From the NCBI RefSeq assembly GCF_000011245.1, contig NC_004193.1:1776501-1840500 (forward strand): a stretch of DNA of 64,000 nt, written 5' to 3'. The translations under genes were made by a program, and so were the position numbers. Position 1 is the first letter of the stretch; each line of letters opens with the position of its first letter. The DNA is from Oceanobacillus iheyensis HTE831 (lineage in GTDB: Bacteria; Bacillota; Bacilli; Bacillales; Amphibacillaceae). The notes under the pieces are model-generated. The model was given only the letters and a program-made list of their open reading frames with translations, did not search any database and had not been told where the DNA came from. Shown here one piece after another: positions 62,559-64,000 of the stretch.

Positions 62559-64000
62559 ATAGAGTAGAAGGGAGCGACTAACCCCCGTCCTCTCACACCA
62601 CCGTACGTACCGTTCGGTATACGGCGGTTCAATTAAGTATTACGAATAAATTCATACCTTTGATACAGACTTTTGAGCCCTAGTCTACTCCAATAGGAGT
62701 TGCCTAGGGTTCTGCTTAAGATTGGACTCTTGGAGATACGCCAATAATTCTTTCTGGTGTTTCCCCATTCGTATGCTTTGTGGTCAGGAACACCCAAGCT
62801 AATCAGCTTTCGGACTTTTGTCCGTGGAAGCTTCCATTGTTTCCACATACACATGCGCAATCTTCTTCTTATCCACTTATCGAACTCCTCAAACTTTGAA
62901 GGTGTCTCCGCTAAAGCGTAATACCCGCACCAACCCATCAGGTATTTGTTTAATTTCTCAATTCTTACTTCCATAGGAAATGGCTTGGAACGTGAAGTTA
63001 TTTCCCTGATTTTCTGTTTTAGACGCATAATACTTTCTTTTGCGATTCTAATTTTTGAATTCTTTCCATTGGTGAAACTAAAACCAAGAAACTTACGTTT
63101 CCAAGGCCGGTCCACTGCTGATTTCTCTTTATTTACTTTCAAGTGAAGTTTCTCTTCGATAAATGTAGTAATGGAATTCATTACACGATTCCCAGCTTTC
63201 TTTGTTCTCACATAGATGTTGCAGTCATCCGCATAACGAACGAAACGTAGCCCACGCTCCTCCAGCTCCTTATCTAAATCATCTAATATAATGTTAGAAA
63301 GAAGAGGGCTCAACGGCCCGCCTTGCGGAGTGCCTTCTTCGGAGCTAACTACTATCCCATTTATCATGACGCCAGATTGTAGGTATTTCCGAATAAGCCG
63401 AAGCAGTTCCTTATCCTTGATGCGCTTCGCTAAAACACCCATGAGCTTATCATGGTTCACCTTATCAAAGAATTTCTCTAGGTCCATATCAATTACCCAT
63501 CTGTATCCTTCTTTAATAAACCCCCTTGCCTTCCTCACAGCGTCATGTCCTTGACGGTTGGGCCTGAATCCATAGCTATGTTCTGAGAAGGTGGGGTCAA
63601 AAATTGTATGAAGCACTTGGGCAATAGCCTGTTGAATGAAACGATCCGTCACGGTTGGAATACCTAACATCCGAACTCCTCCGCTTGGTTTCGGGATTTC
63701 GACACGGCGGACAGGAGAAGGTGTATAGGTTCCTTTCCTCAAGTTCTCCCGAAGGGAATCCCAGTTATCATAGAGATGTCTTCGTAGGAATTTTACGGAC
63801 ATTTCATCTATGCCATGACTTCCTTTATTTCGTTCGACTCGCTTTAGTGCGAGAATGAGATTGTCCCGTGACAGAATTTGGTTCATCAACATACTTGGGT
63901 TTCCTTTCTTCGTGAATGTGACGTTCTATTTGTGCAAGTTCCACTCCACCCTTCCAAAGTCCCCTGTAGATTCACTACGTCCTCCTTTGGATAAGCCCTT
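62559..64000 (-). mobile_element. Group IIC intron (5' part beyond window)
   Basis: Self-splicing retroelement. At the 3' side, reading the minus strand, domain V is about 62594-62630 with arms CCGCCGTATACCG and CGTACGGTGGTG, and the catalytic CGC triad. Domain VI follows and the intron ends CTACTCTAT at 62559. The domain V sequence closely resembles, as far as I recall, that of the crystallised Oceanobacillus iheyensis group IIC intron. The maturase gene fills domain IV. The 5' boundary and 5' exon lie past 64000, so the target terminator typical of IIC introns cannot be checked. Confidence 0.9.
62633..63892 (-). CDS. ltrA: Group II intron reverse transcriptase/maturase
   Basis: 419-residue intron-encoded protein that helps splicing and copies the intron into DNA. 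RT domains 0-7 run from about 10 to 300, with IPKPSGGVRMLGIP, HSYGFRPNRQGHDA, TPQGGPLSPLLSNI and the catalytic YADD at 220-223; a maturase domain X (RRLRMCMWKQWK, RKNYWRISKSPIL) follows. There is no DNA endonuclease domain, as expected for class C, which uses single-stranded or hairpin targets. The frame is intact. ATG 63892 (or 63886) follows AAAGGA. The stop lies 3-40 bases before domain V. Confidence 0.95.
   Translation of the reverse strand: MLMNQILSRDNLILALKRVERNKGSHGIDEMSVKFLRRHLYDNWDSLRENLRKGTYTPSPVRRVEIPKPSGGVRMLGIPTVTDRFIQQAIAQVLHTIFDPTFSEHSYGFRPNRQGHDAVRKARGFIKEGYRWVIDMDLEKFFDKVNHDKLMGVLAKRIKDKELLRLIRKYLQSGVMINGIVVSSEEGTPQGGPLSPLLSNIILDDLDKELEERGLRFVRYADDCNIYVRTKKAGNRVMNSITTFIEEKLHLKVNKEKSAVDRPWKRKFLGFSFTNGKNSKIRIAKESIMRLKQKIREITSRSKPFPMEVRIEKLNKYLMGWCGYYALAETPSKFEEFDKWIRRRLRMCMWKQWKLPRTKVRKLISLGVPDHKAYEWGNTRKNYWRISKSPILSRTLGNSYWSRLGLKSLYQRYEFIRNT

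Noticed and set aside
1..64000. CRISPR arrays or tRNA genes
   Set aside because: No regularly spaced identical repeats and no tRNA-like GTTCRANYC with paired arms were noticed; the GGAACGCGGTAAACC match belongs to rnpB.

Overview
The window is a low-GC chromosomal segment from a spore-forming, aerobic member of the Bacillaceae. Most of it follows the gene order of the Bacillus subtilis ypsC-ponA-dinG-qcr-aro-spoIVA-der-cmk region, read mainly on the minus strand. Gene content (ba3-type oxidase, tatAC, msrAB, bacillithiol synthesis, type III polyketide synthase, a group IIC intron) and sequence character suggest Oceanobacillus or a close relative such as Virgibacillus. That is inference from remembered gene order and protein sequences; no search was run.

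Layout. 1-6.5 kb: msrAB (3' end outside the window), a YqfQ-like protein, yozE, tatC-tatA, folA-thyA, an NlpC/P60 cell-wall hydrolase and an HD hydrolase. 6.5-9.7 kb: a cold-shock gene behind a leader holding a strong terminator, then the plus-strand cbaDBA oxidase operon. 9.7-17 kb: bpsA-bpsB, the RNA methyltransferase ypsC, RNase P RNA (rnpB), gpsB, cdd, yppE, two small genes, yppC and the divergent recU-ponA pair. 19.9-36 kb: nth, dnaD, asnS, aspB, ypmB, dinG, panD, birA, cca, bshA, mgsA, dapB, ypjD, then ypjC (plus), yugP, a shrunken ypjB-like gene and ypjA. 35.8-40.6 kb: qcrABC and ypiF/B/A. 40.9-51.7 kb: the aromatic supraoperon (aroC, aroB, aroH, hisC, tyrA, aroA) with cheR, ndk, hepT-menG-hepS, mtrB and hbs. 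52-62.3 kb: spoIVA, yphF, yphE, spoVIF, gpsA, der, ypzH/YIEGIA, the S1-domain protein, plsC, cmk and ypfA. 62.6-64 kb: a group IIC intron running off the right edge.

The genes fall into respiration (cbaDBA; qcrABC with a fused b/c subunit), quinone and prenyl synthesis (hepS, menG, hepT), aromatic amino acids, cell wall and division (ponA, recU, gpsB, P60 hydrolase), sporulation (spoIVA, spoVIF, YIEGIA pair), translation and RNA (asnS, cca, rnpB, S1 protein, der), and thiol or aldehyde metabolism (bshA, mgsA, msrAB).

The most interesting points are: (1) the csp leader, where a long terminator hairpin built from two self-palindromic arms can compete with an upstream complementary segment, looking like an RNA switch; (2) TRAP (mtrB) kept while the trp operon that normally sits in this supraoperon is missing; (3) missing panBC and folE at their usual places; (4) a ypjB-like gene reduced to its signal and membrane segments; (5) small repeated or mutually exclusive hairpin elements between genes. 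No tRNA, CRISPR array, T-box or complete insertion sequence was seen. Many start codons were moved inward from the longest frame because a Shine-Dalgarno sequence clearly selects them.
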